From: CAIKZJ01 sp964626015
Lineage (GTDB): Bacteria > Bacteroidota > Ignavibacteria > Tepidaquicellales > Tepidaquicellaceae
DNA length: 15,744 nucleotides
Assembly: GCA_964626015.1 (NCBI GenBank)
Contig: CAZVCC010000066.1
Location: 1-15,744 of the forward strand
Direction: 5' to 3'
Below are positions 7,939 through 15,315 of the stretch, in pieces. Position 1 is the first letter of the stretch, and each line of letters opens with the position of its first letter. The notes under the pieces are model-generated. The model worked only from the letters and a program-made list of their open reading frames with translations, was not told the origin of the DNA and made no database searches. The translations under genes were made by a program, and so were the position numbers.

Positions 7939-8201
7939 GTGATAAGCATATTCTTTGATGAGAGTTCTTCAAGAAATTCTCTAACGTCTTTAGCTGCCTG
8001 CTCCTCTTCTACGTTATACTCTTTTGCTACTGCTTCAACCAAATCTTTTTCATCTATTTCGTTTTCAAGCATCTTCCAGATGAAAAGTGCCGTATCATTC
8101 AGTACGAGTATTCCGTTTAGATTCGTTACCTCGCCTCCCGTTGGCACTAGTATGTGCTCATTACCTAAATTTTTTAATACATATTCTGTCTTTCGAAGCA
8201 T
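7935..8201 (-). CDS. PqqD-like RiPP recognition element (peptide chaperone)
   Basis: An 88-residue protein that fits the PqqD fold. An N-terminal beta-strand region (about 15-33, HILVPTGGEVTNLNGILVLN) is followed by helices containing TALFIWKMLE (37-46), the typical PqqD stretch, then DLVEAVAKEY (53-62) and a C-terminal helix ending FLEELSSKNMLI. PqqD-like domains bind the leader of a precursor peptide and present it to the radical SAM partner, whose gene overlaps this one by 4 nt. It starts at ATG 8201 without a Shine-Dalgarno sequence, only 14 nt after the stop of the precursor-like frame at 8216. The length is standard for a free-standing PqqD. Confidence 0.9.
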   Translation of the reverse strand: MLRKTEYVLKNLGNEHILVPTGGEVTNLNGILVLNDTALFIWKMLENEIDEKDLVEAVAKEYNVEEEQAAKDVREFLEELSSKNMLIT

Positions 8202-8215
8202 AAATATATTGAATA

Positions 8216-8380
8216 TTAACTGTTCCTTATATTACCCTGACAAATTAATTCTTCGCCTGTTTTTAAACAAGACATAAGTCTTTCCTCTACCTTTAAAGAA
8301 ACAAATTTTACCTCCAGCTTAACATAATCATTTTTTGTTTCTTCTCCGCGGAGTTCACCAAGATTATCTTTATTGTAAAC
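8216..8380 (-). pseudogene. Second precursor-peptide-like frame lacking a normal start codon
   Basis: After an in-frame TAA (8383-8381), a frame stays open for 54 codons and ends TAA at 8216, 14 nt before the PqqD gene. Its middle, FVSLKVEERLMSCLK, aligns without gaps to FVPLKIEERLMGCGK of the intact peptide; over 23 positions I count 13 identities, including YV and EERLM. The tail then has a second Cys (CLKTGEELIC) and ends GNIRNS. There is no ATG, GTG or TTG in frame before the conserved block. A TAC codon at 8377-8375, before AATAAAGATAAT, could be a mutated ATG. The Y-x-x-P motif of copy 1 is missing here (YVKLEV). It may be a decayed paralogue, a peptide with an unusual start codon, or a frame disrupted by a repeat, since a CTCCGCGGAG palindrome lies inside. 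Homology to the intact precursor is convincing; expression is uncertain. Confidence 0.6.
8344..8353. repeat. CTCCGCGGAG palindrome
   Basis: A 10-bp perfect palindrome with a CCGCGG core that falls inside the N-terminal part of the second precursor-like frame, where it encodes part of ELRGEE. It resembles other intergenic CCGCGG palindromes in the window. Confidence 0.55.
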
Positions 8381-8383
8381 TTA

Positions 8384-8727
8384 TTTGATTGAATTTACGC
8401 GGTCAGCAATAGCAGCTGATAATTATGCTCACTGAGTAGGTAGTAGATGGTAACCGTACTTTCGGGTTTCAAACTTCAAAGTTTAGTATGCATCTTACGG
8501 CTCTTGGTTTACTGATAATAATCGAATGATAGAGTTGTCGCTTTCGGTTTACTGATTTTAACTTCTTGTTACCCATCCGCTGTTCCCTGACCTCTGTCAT
8601 AATTGGTCTCTCCTTTCACTCTTAAATCAGCTATCAGTCATCAGCAAATACCTGCTCTGAAAAACGTTATAACCGGGAAGGGAGTGTTTTTTCTAAGAAA
8701 TCAGAGTATTGCAGATTCTTTATCTAA
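8384..8727. other. 344-bp stretch between the two precursor-like frames, no supported gene
   Basis: No recognisable gene. On the minus strand there are two copies of ATCAGTAAACC about 50 nt apart, a near palindrome AAACTTTGAAGTTT, and a short heptad-like run on the plus strand (CAGCTAT, CAGTCAT, CAGCAAA, about 8627-8647). A 43-codon basic frame (8469-8600, minus) has ATG preceded by AGGAG at Shine-Dalgarno distance, but its protein resembles nothing I know. The stretch looks like accumulated repeat material or an untranslated structured RNA. Confidence 0.4.
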
Positions 8728-8904
8728 TTAACTTAGCTTTGTTGTTTGCGGTTCCGGACAATCGAAATCCATCTTTCCACATCCCATTAATCTTTCTTCA
8801 ATTTTTAAAGGCACAAACAGTATTGATGGTGTAACATATTTTTTCTTCTTTTCATTGTATTTTGTAGAATCCTGATTTACAGCCTTGTCATTTTTGATAT
8901 TCAT
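8728..8904 (-). CDS. Candidate RiPP precursor peptide, 58 residues
   Basis: A small gene, ATG at 8904 to TAA at 8728. The first 22 residues are polar and Lys-rich (NEKKKK at 17-22). Then comes YVTPSILFVPLKIEERLM (23-40), whose Tyr23-x-x-Pro26-x-Ile28 resembles the YxxPxL leader motif that PqqD-like/B1 proteins bind in lasso peptides. The likely core is about 41-58: GCGKMDFDCPEPQTTKLS, with Cys42 and Cys49 separated by six residues and a Thr/Ser-containing tail. A paralogous frame at 8216-8380 conserves EERLMxC and a two-Cys core. It starts 22 nt after the T9SS gene ends, codirectional with the PqqD and radical SAM genes. No Shine-Dalgarno is visible, which is usual in this lineage. I infer that the PqqD/radical SAM pair modifies it; the leader cleavage point (perhaps near EERLM) is a guess. 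No known family name is assigned. Confidence 0.75.
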   Translation of the reverse strand: MNIKNDKAVNQDSTKYNEKKKKYVTPSILFVPLKIEERLMGCGKMDFDCPEPQTTKLS

Positions 8905-8926
8905 TTTATATGGTTTGTTCTGCTTT

Positions 8927-10129
8927 TTATTTCACTACCAGCATCTTCTTCGTCATAACGTTGTTTCCGCCCTCCGTTTCAAACCTGTAAAAGTACGTTC
9001 CGCTCGAAAAGTTCGATGCATTGAATGTTACTGTGTGGTATCCCGCCTTTCGGAATTCGTTTATTACTGATTTCATTTCCCTGCCGAGTATGTCAAAAAC
9101 CGTTATCTTTACACGCGAGTCCAATGGAAGGTCGAAGTCTATCTTTGTCGAAGGATTGAACGGATTCGGATAGTTCTGGCTTATGTTGAACTTCTTCGGT
9201 ATTCCTACTTCTATTTCACTGCTAAGATTGAAATACGTAAAGTTTCCGTTGTTATCTACCTGTTTCAATCTGTAATTGTACTTTCCCGAGTTCAGCTTTA
9301 TATCATCGTAAGTGTAAGTAGTCGGCGTTGTTGTAGTCCCGTGTCCATTGATAAATCCAATCTTACTAAATTCTAACTTCTGGCTTCTAACTTCTGCTCT
9401 TTCCACTTCAAATCCTGCATTGTTCATTTCCGTCGATGTTATCCATGTCAGTCTTACGTTTCTTGTGTTTACGTTTGCTGCCGTAAAGCTTTCGAGCTGT
9501 ACGGGTAACGGCTGGTCTTCGGATATTTCAAACGTGCTCTGGTCTGTGCTGTTTACTGCTGCCCATTTTACAGGCTCGTATATGAGTATTACTGTCTCAT
9601 TCTGAAGCCAGTGCATTCCAAGCGTACCTCCGCTGTTTATTATACCCGATAGCGAGAACCTTCCTATTTTGTGAGTTAAAGGTGCACCGTCTATTCTTGC
9701 AACCATACTGTTAAAATCTGACTGTGTGGCAATTTCCATCTCGGGGATGTTTATTATCAGCATATTCCCTGATATGTACTGAGATATCATCGTATTGTAA
9801 AGTACAGCAGGTGCTCCCAGCGAGTTCTTAAGGTTGCACGTGTTATTTATGTACGTAAACACGGGATTCTCGAAGTTGGCAAGGTTAAAATCAAAAGCTA
9901 AATCGGATACTGAAAGGTATATCGGCTCTGTACCCGTTGCCTGCACATACACATCAAACTCGACGGCATTTCCGCTCGTCACAAAGTTTGTCGCCGTCAA
10001 TTTATGAGGCGCCTGTGCCTGCAGCGTACCAACCCCGGCAAGCAATAATATTATTGCTACTACCGCCGTTATTCCTCTTTTAACACTTTTTATTGCACTT
10101 TTTATAGCACTTTTTTTAATTCTTTCCAT
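8927..10129 (-). CDS. Secreted protein with T9SS type A sorting domain, N-terminal domain cohesin-like or unknown
   Basis: A 400-residue exported protein. The N terminus is unusually basic (MERIKKSAIKSAIKSVKRG) before a hydrophobic segment (about 20-34) and a likely cleavage after QAQA, a signal peptide with a long n-region. Residues about 41-203 form a beta-rich domain (VEFDVYVQATG, FSLSGIINSGGTLGMHW) that loosely resembles cohesin-like sandwiches; I am not certain. From DQPLPV (205) the protein parallels the end of the nuclease: a linker beta domain (about 210-310) and the T9SS domain with SQNYPNPFNP at 317-326, ending KKMLVVK. T9SS substrates are exported across the outer membrane and processed or anchored at this C-terminal domain. 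The gene sits 22 nt before the precursor peptide gene, so readthrough is likely. The function of the mature domain is unknown. Confidence 0.88.
   Translation of the reverse strand: MERIKKSAIKSAIKSVKRGITAVVAIILLLAGVGTLQAQAPHKLTATNFVTSGNAVEFDVYVQATGTEPIYLSVSDLAFDFNLANFENPVFTYINNTCNLKNSLGAPAVLYNTMISQYISGNMLIINIPEMEIATQSDFNSMVARIDGAPLTHKIGRFSLSGIINSGGTLGMHWLQNETVILIYEPVKWAAVNSTDQSTFEISEDQPLPVQLESFTAANVNTRNVRLTWITSTEMNNAGFEVERAEVRSQKLEFSKIGFINGHGTTTTPTTYTYDDIKLNSGKYNYRLKQVDNNGNFTYFNLSSEIEVGIPKKFNISQNYPNPFNPSTKIDFDLPLDSRVKITVFDILGREMKSVINEFRKAGYHTVTFNASNFSSGTYFYRFETEGGNNVMTKKMLVVK
9365..9399. repeat. Heptad run inside the coding region of the 400-residue T9SS protein
   Basis: Five 7-bp units (ACTAAAT, TCTAACT, TCTGGCT, TCTAACT, TCTGCTC) are translated as AEVRSQKLEFS (residues 245-255). 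They match 536-570 at 32 of 35 positions by my count. Confidence 0.75.
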
Positions 10130-10177
10130 AATGTTTATATTTATTTATACTCTTATTAATTATTTGTTTTCTTTCCG

Positions 10178-10203
10178 CTTCTTTCCCGCGGGCTATAAAT
10201 CAA
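10178..10203. repeat. Direct repeat copy 1 with CCCGCGGG palindrome
   Basis: CTTCTTTCCCGCGGG followed by CTATAAATCAA. It pairs with the copy at 10329-10354, differing at one base, and carries an 8-bp palindrome at 10185-10192. Confidence 0.85.
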
Positions 10204-10328
10204 ATTTTTAAATCTGTGTCAATCCGTTTAATCCGTGTGAATCTGTGTCCTATTGCTTCTATCATTTACATCATAAATAAATCTGTTCTTTCTGCGAGAT
10301 CCGCGTGAAACCGCTCTTTCTTTTTCCC

Positions 10329-10354
10329 CTTCTTTCCCGCGGGTTATAAATCAA
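10329..10354. repeat. Direct repeat copy 2 with CCCGCGGG palindrome
   Basis: CTTCTTTCCCGCGGG followed by TTATAAATCAA, 151 bp from copy 1 start to start. The palindrome is at 10336-10343. Confidence 0.85.
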
Positions 10355-10477
10355 TTTCTTATCATCTCTTCTTAGTGCCCTTAGTGACTTAGTGGTGAAA
10401 AGCTTTTGCTTTTTCCTATTATTTATTAATTTCTCTTCTCTGCGCTCTCTGTGCACTCTGTGGTTAAAGTTCACAGA

Positions 10478-13400
10478 TTATTCAGAATTCTTCTTTTGAG
10501 CTTTTTTTCCAATCTTCAGCATCGAAGGCGTAGCCCCTTCCGGCTTCTTCACCGTCAGGTTCTTATTCTTCGCAAGTATCGCTCTATCAAGCTCATTCAC
10601 AACTCCGTCTTTGTTCAAATCCGAATACACGTCATTCGTTCCCCTGTCGTTCCAGCAGATACCCCTGTCTACAGCGTTTATCTTTCCGTCCTGATTTACA
10701 TCACCGCTTATGATGCACCATTTTCCGTTTATCTTTATCATGTTGTTTTCGTATGCCTTCGCAGAGTCCAAAGTAAAATCATAATTCAAATATCCGTTTA
10801 CAAAATACTGCGGCTGCGCGCTCCACGTCTCAAGTCCGTTTGTGTATCTTACTACTATGTAGTATGATTTAGAGCTTTCAACATTTAAAAATTCCATCGT
10901 TACGGGTGATGTTCCGTTCTGCATCACTGTCTTCGTTTCCGCCACGAGGTACGGTAATGTTGATTCTCTCAGTTCTATCGTTACTCCTGTACTTGTGCCT
11001 CCTTTCATCATTGCCCCGTTTCCTTCTATCAGTATTCCAAACGTTCCTCCGTATCCCGTTGTTATGTCGTCCGTTGTCCATACCTGTGTTGCTGATGTAA
11101 TTTCGCCGTTTAACATCTTTCCCGATGCCGAGAAAAACTTCCATGTAGTTCCTGTTGTGTTTGCCGTTCCCATTGAAAATCCTGCAACGGGTGTAGGTAT
11201 TTCGGGCATTGCTGTCCATTGGTCAGTTGACGGTTTATAAACATAGAACGGACACGGGTCTTCGGGTATGAAGCTTGAGTTCGAGGTCCCGCTACCTATT
11301 ATTACTGCGTCGCTGCCCCATGTTCCTCCGTCAAGGCCGTATAGAGAGCCTGCAGGAAATGTTGATTTCGGGTCGTCGGCTTCTGTTTCTTTTTTTCCGT
11401 TGATTGTTTTATTGTAATTAACTTCGGAAAGGTTTTCATTAGTGCTGATTGTAACATTCTTTCCGTTTCCGGGATATTTGCTTGCTGTCTGTTCCCATGT
11501 TATATCCGTCGGGCTGTTTATCGTGCCTACAAATACAGTATTCGAAAGTGTACTGTTCCCCGATGCCCCTGCAACATACACAAGTTTAGTGCCGACTATT
11601 GAAAACGCTCCGCCGAATCTTGCACCCGGCAATGTTGTTCCAAGCTCTACCCATACGGGCGTTTCTGCTTCTACGTCCAGCATATATACTTTATCAAGTA
11701 CGCTTGTGCCGTTGTGTCCGCCCGCAAGGTATATATACCTGTTATTGTACGTCACTGCCTTGCACCAGCCGATTGCCTGCGGAAGCGTTCCTGCTGCGCT
11801 CCATTGCTCTCCTGAGTTAGTTGATGTTATATCATACTTGTAAACTGTGTTATAGTACGTTGCTCCGAACTTCCCGCCAATGGCATAAAGGTAGTTTCCT
11901 GCTATCGCCGTTGCGAGCAATGTGCGCTGTGCTCCGCCGGGAAGGTCATTTAATGCTGTCCATGAATTTCCTGATATGCTGTATTTATAGCTTTTCTTCC
12001 CCCAGTCTGATTCACTAGTTGTATAACCTCCTACACTGTAAATGTCGGTTGTGTTTGCCGTTCCGCTTCCGAGGAATATAGTGGAAAAACTGTTTGCCGT
12101 TCCGCTTGCCCAGTTCCCCGATGAGCCTGCCTCAATGCTCTTTGTAAAGCAGTCGTTCGATGTATTCTGGTCGCCTGTTAAGCCAGTGCACACTTCTACA
12201 GAATACGTTCCTGCCGATGGATTCCAATTACCAAATAATACCTGAGTTGTCTGTCCCGGATCGAGATTGCTTACGGATACAGCACTTCCGTGAGGACTGC
12301 CGTTTACATTCATTGTTACGTTAAATGAAGCAGAGTTTGTTCCGAAATTCTTCACGGTTGCTTTTGGCGTTATCTCGCCGTTTATTGTCTGGCTTATGTC
12401 TATTGATACAGTTCCCGCGTCTGTTGTGTACATGCTCCCGCTGTATATGTTTACGTTGTCTATTCCTATATCGCTCGAGCCGTAGTCGGAGGTTGCTTCA
12501 TATTTTACATAGCATGTTGCATCCTGCGGATTTCCTAAGTCTATCGTTTTCTGGGACCACGCTCCTGTTGTGAAAGTTCCTTTATGTGTGTAATTTGTAC
12601 CGTCTGTCGAAAATGACACAGTCAGTCCATCAGTGCCCGATGCATTGGTATAATCAAACACAAGCAGTTTGTTTGAGTTACTGCTTAAATCTACGCTCAG
12701 TATAAGCGCTCCTGTTGTTGATGCAGTCGCACCGTATGAATGAAAATTTGCCGAATGTCCCGTATTGCCGTACGGTTTTACTACTCCCGCAGAAAACGCA
12801 GTCCAGCTTGCATCGCTTCCGTTGTTTTCCATTCTCCATGATGTATTTCCCGTTGAAGGTGTGTTTGTCCAGCTGCCGTCGGGTGTTGTTCCCCAGTCGC
12901 CGTCAAAGTTCTGTGAGTATATCGTGAACGCTCCCTGATTTCCTATGCCGAACTCCGAAAAATCTTTTATGTTTTCTGCTTTTGCAATGTACGGTCCCGA
13001 GCCTGTTATAGTTGCTGTTAAGGGATTGCGCCATCCGCTCTGATGGTAGTTTCCGATATAAACCGTACTGCCCGGGTCAAACGTGTTCGGTTCTGTGCCA
13101 AACTCTCCCGCATTAAACTGCAACTCTATATTTGCTTTTACGATTGATGAGGCAGGGTATATTTCCCATACTCTCTGTACTGCTTTATTCGGGTCGTTTG
13201 GATTTACTGAAAATGTGTTCTTAACTTTCACTGAAAAGTTTGTTAACGCACCAAAATTCTTTACTGTTGCAGGGTTGTAGGAACTTGAAGTTCCAACGGG
13301 ATATGTTTTGGATGTATTTCCTCCTGTTTTCATGTTGAAAATGCCCGTTCCCGTTGTTGCAACGTAGCTTGATGAGCTTCCGCCCGATAGTGTTCCTGCC

Positions 13401-14953
13401 GTTAAGTTGTAATTACCGATTGTGAGTTTTCCGCCTGTCAGAGTCAGAGTACCGTCAACCGTTGTTGACGAGCCGAGCGCCACTCCGCCCGTTCCGTTCA
13501 TCTTTAAGTTACCGACGTTACCGCTGAAGAAACCCGCGGGAAGCGTTAATTCCGATGTGTTAGTAAATTCAATTATCGAACTTGAATTACTTGCATCAAT
13601 GCTTCCGCTTGTACGTGTTAATGTACTGCTGATTGAAAGTGTCTTATTTCCGACGAAAAGCGTACTGCCTGTTAATTCGGCTTTTTGATTAAGAAGTGTA
13701 TTTCCCGAAAGTTCGACATCACCGTTAACTACGATATCTCTTACAGTTCCGGAGAAATTAGGTTTAGTGCCTGCTGGGTTTGCTACAACCTGAATATCAT
13801 CAAGAGCACATTCGTCCCTTTCTCCTGTTCCGCTTGCATCATTTCCTTTCCATCTGAGATAATAAACACCGTCGTTGGGTACGTTTATACCCTCGATTTT
13901 TATCGTTCTTACATTCGCCTTCCAAGAGGGAAATTCATCGGCTGTTTCCGGCGTGGTCAAATTCAATGATGCAGTTTCTGTGTACGATATATTATCGGCT
14001 GAATGATCAAAATTAAATTCGCTTGAACTTTCCTTGTCGTTCCATGTATAAACGATATAACATACGAGAAAGGAGGTAATTGTGGTTCCTGTTTTATTCC
14101 TGATTTTTAGAGTAGCCTTACCGGGCGTCCAGTCGTCATCACCGGGTTGGAAGCCGAGCGCTATGTTATCCGTGCTCACTTCAAATGCATAAATACCTTC
14201 CGTAGTAACTCCACCTGTACTTTCACCCCTTGTATAGTCGGTATTTGCGTCTGTTCGTGTCTCGCCGAATGCAAGGTCGCCATCGCTCCATCCCGAAATA
14301 GACCATGCATTTGAATTGAGCTTGCCCGAAAGTGCAATTGAGGAAAAACCGCTTCCATTGAATTGTCCTTTGTTCACGAATTCAACCGTATCATCAAAAT
14401 CTATTTTATACAACGTATTAACAGAATTAATCTGCAAACCTATACCGTATGTGTCCCATTGTAAATCATCTATTTTTACCTGACCTGCGCCGGTACTTCT
14501 GATTTCAATTATTACGCTACCAAAAGTATTAATAATTGCCGAATATGTTTGGACAACGTCACTAGAAGGGTCGACAGTTATTGTATTCCCTATTTTAGTT
14601 TGATTAACATAAATTTCTAACGATCTTGCTGAGGTATTACTCAAAGCTCTTACGTATTTGAACGATAAAGTTTTTATACCATTAGAATATACAGAAGATC
14701 TTAAATATCTCACCATAAGTGGATCCGACAAAATTTGTTGAAAACAAATTGCTTTTCCGTTAATTGTTTGGTCTGTCCTTGCATAAGTTGCCGTCCATAT
14801 AACTCCATCATCCCCTGTCCAGCTTCTATCCATATAAGTGGAGGAACTTGCTGTTGGAATATTCGTAAAACTTTCGCTCCCCTGTCCGAATGAAGAAGAT
14901 GATAAAATGAAAACAAAAAGCAGACTCAATAAAAACTTAATAGAAGCTATCAT
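10478..14953 (-). CDS. Large secreted mosaic protein with Kelch-like repeats and C-terminal dockerin-like domain
   Basis: A 1491-residue secreted protein. The signal peptide is 1-23 (cleavage near SFG-QG). Two beta-sandwich domains (about 28-170 and 180-395) each end in a DDLQ/DDIQ strand typical of choice-of-anchor or carbohydrate-binding-like modules. A Ser/Thr/Gly-rich beta-repeat region spans about 400-670. A MAM-like module spans about 675-840 (SQNFDGDWG to DIGIDNVNIYSG) and a CARDB-like module about 845-940. Kelch-like repeats run from about 960 to 1280, with motifs YAIGG (1023-1027) and YLAGG (1075-1079), suggesting a beta-propeller. A beta module covers about 1305-1400. The dockerin-like pair of calcium loops is DVNQDGKINAVD (1418-1429) and DLNKDGVVNELD (1445-1456). 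There is no T9SS sorting domain; the protein ends in a short basic tail (KKAQKKNSE). It starts at ATG 14953. Likely roles are surface adhesion or carbohydrate interaction; no catalytic site is evident. Confidence 0.88.
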   Translation of the reverse strand: MIASIKFLLSLLFVFILSSSSFGQGSESFTNIPTASSSTYMDRSWTGDDGVIWTATYARTDQTINGKAICFQQILSDPLMVRYLRSSVYSNGIKTLSFKYVRALSNTSARSLEIYVNQTKIGNTITVDPSSDVVQTYSAIINTFGSVIIEIRSTGAGQVKIDDLQWDTYGIGLQINSVNTLYKIDFDDTVEFVNKGQFNGSGFSSIALSGKLNSNAWSISGWSDGDLAFGETRTDANTDYTRGESTGGVTTEGIYAFEVSTDNIALGFQPGDDDWTPGKATLKIRNKTGTTITSFLVCYIVYTWNDKESSSEFNFDHSADNISYTETASLNLTTPETADEFPSWKANVRTIKIEGINVPNDGVYYLRWKGNDASGTGERDECALDDIQVVANPAGTKPNFSGTVRDIVVNGDVELSGNTLLNQKAELTGSTLFVGNKTLSISSTLTRTSGSIDASNSSSIIEFTNTSELTLPAGFFSGNVGNLKMNGTGGVALGSSTTVDGTLTLTGGKLTIGNYNLTAGTLSGGSSSSYVATTGTGIFNMKTGGNTSKTYPVGTSSSYNPATVKNFGALTNFSVKVKNTFSVNPNDPNKAVQRVWEIYPASSIVKANIELQFNAGEFGTEPNTFDPGSTVYIGNYHQSGWRNPLTATITGSGPYIAKAENIKDFSEFGIGNQGAFTIYSQNFDGDWGTTPDGSWTNTPSTGNTSWRMENNGSDASWTAFSAGVVKPYGNTGHSANFHSYGATASTTGALILSVDLSSNSNKLLVFDYTNASGTDGLTVSFSTDGTNYTHKGTFTTGAWSQKTIDLGNPQDATCYVKYEATSDYGSSDIGIDNVNIYSGSMYTTDAGTVSIDISQTINGEITPKATVKNFGTNSASFNVTMNVNGSPHGSAVSVSNLDPGQTTQVLFGNWNPSAGTYSVEVCTGLTGDQNTSNDCFTKSIEAGSSGNWASGTANSFSTIFLGSGTANTTDIYSVGGYTTSESDWGKKSYKYSISGNSWTALNDLPGGAQRTLLATAIAGNYLYAIGGKFGATYYNTVYKYDITSTNSGEQWSAAGTLPQAIGWCKAVTYNNRYIYLAGGHNGTSVLDKVYMLDVEAETPVWVELGTTLPGARFGGAFSIVGTKLVYVAGASGNSTLSNTVFVGTINSPTDITWEQTASKYPGNGKNVTISTNENLSEVNYNKTINGKKETEADDPKSTFPAGSLYGLDGGTWGSDAVIIGSGTSNSSFIPEDPCPFYVYKPSTDQWTAMPEIPTPVAGFSMGTANTTGTTWKFFSASGKMLNGEITSATQVWTTDDITTGYGGTFGILIEGNGAMMKGGTSTGVTIELRESTLPYLVAETKTVMQNGTSPVTMEFLNVESSKSYYIVVRYTNGLETWSAQPQYFVNGYLNYDFTLDSAKAYENNMIKINGKWCIISGDVNQDGKINAVDRGICWNDRGTNDVYSDLNKDGVVNELDRAILAKNKNLTVKKPEGATPSMLKIGKKAQKKNSE

Positions 14954-15315
14954 GACGGTAAATCGTTTTGTTTAAGTAAAACGCTATTTAAATATGGGAT
15001 ACTGAAAACGAAGAGTGAGTTCGATAACTTTCTAAAGGGAAATACCGGAAGTTTCAAACTCTAAAAGATTAAACTGCCCATATTATACTCAATAAAAAAC
15101 TAATAATTATAATACAAAAAGTCTATAGATTATTTTTAACTTATTTTTCTAAAAAAATATTTCTTTCCCTGTGCTACTATGTTTAAAAACTGAGCAATAA
15201 AAATAAACTTTTTCCAAAATAAAATATTTTAACTTTCTCGTTCTCTAAAATTTTATAAATATTCTTTGTTATCTCTATGATCTCTACTCTTTTCTCAAGT
15301 TATAATTTTAAACCC
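14954..15315. other. AT-rich upstream region of the 1491-residue gene
   Basis: This 362-bp region shows no gene. On the minus strand GAGTATAAT (15090-15082) is a possible -10 about 130 nt before the start codon, leaving a long leader. Within the leader, AGAGTTTGAAACTTCC (15062-15047) resembles the TTTGAAGTTTGAAAC stretch at about 8480-8466. I see no riboswitch I can name and no well-formed -35. Confidence 0.35.

Larger units (their letters stand above)
10130..10477. repeat. Intergenic repeat field between the 1491-residue and 400-residue genes
   Basis: This 348-bp gap has no supported gene. It contains a 26-bp direct repeat (10178-10203 and 10329-10354, one mismatch, each centred on CCCGCGGG). 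It also has a run of TGTGTCAATCCGTTTAATCC type with 9-10-bp periodicity (about 10216-10252), a CTTAGTGCCCTTAGTGACTTAGTGG segment (about 10373-10397) and a CTCTGCGCTCTCTGTGCACTCTGTGGTTAAA segment (about 10438-10468). Such short sequences are scattered between genes in many environmental bacteria and create spurious His/Arg/Glu-rich reading frames. GAGTATAAA on the minus strand (10152-10144), 15 nt before the ATG, could be a -10 region. Confidence 0.8.

Noticed and set aside
8469..8600. 43-codon frame with a good AGGAG ribosome-binding site
   Set aside because: Composition is highly basic with no recognisable motif, and it overlaps repeated sequence; one plausible ribosome site alone is not enough to call a gene.
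8384..8727. Group II intron, retroelement or diversity-generating template
   Set aside because: The region has some structured-looking DNA but no reverse transcriptase, no domain V-like hairpin that I can identify and no template/variable repeat pair.
3536..8904. Lasso peptide cluster
   Set aside because: The YxxP motif, PqqD-like protein and kinase are reminiscent, but there is no asparagine-synthetase-like cyclase and no transglutaminase-like B2 protease.
10271..10474. 67-codon minus-strand frame rich in Arg, His and Glu
   Set aside because: It is a translation of dispersed intergenic repeats (CTTAGTGCCC and CTCTGTGCAC types); no start context or protein character supports a gene.
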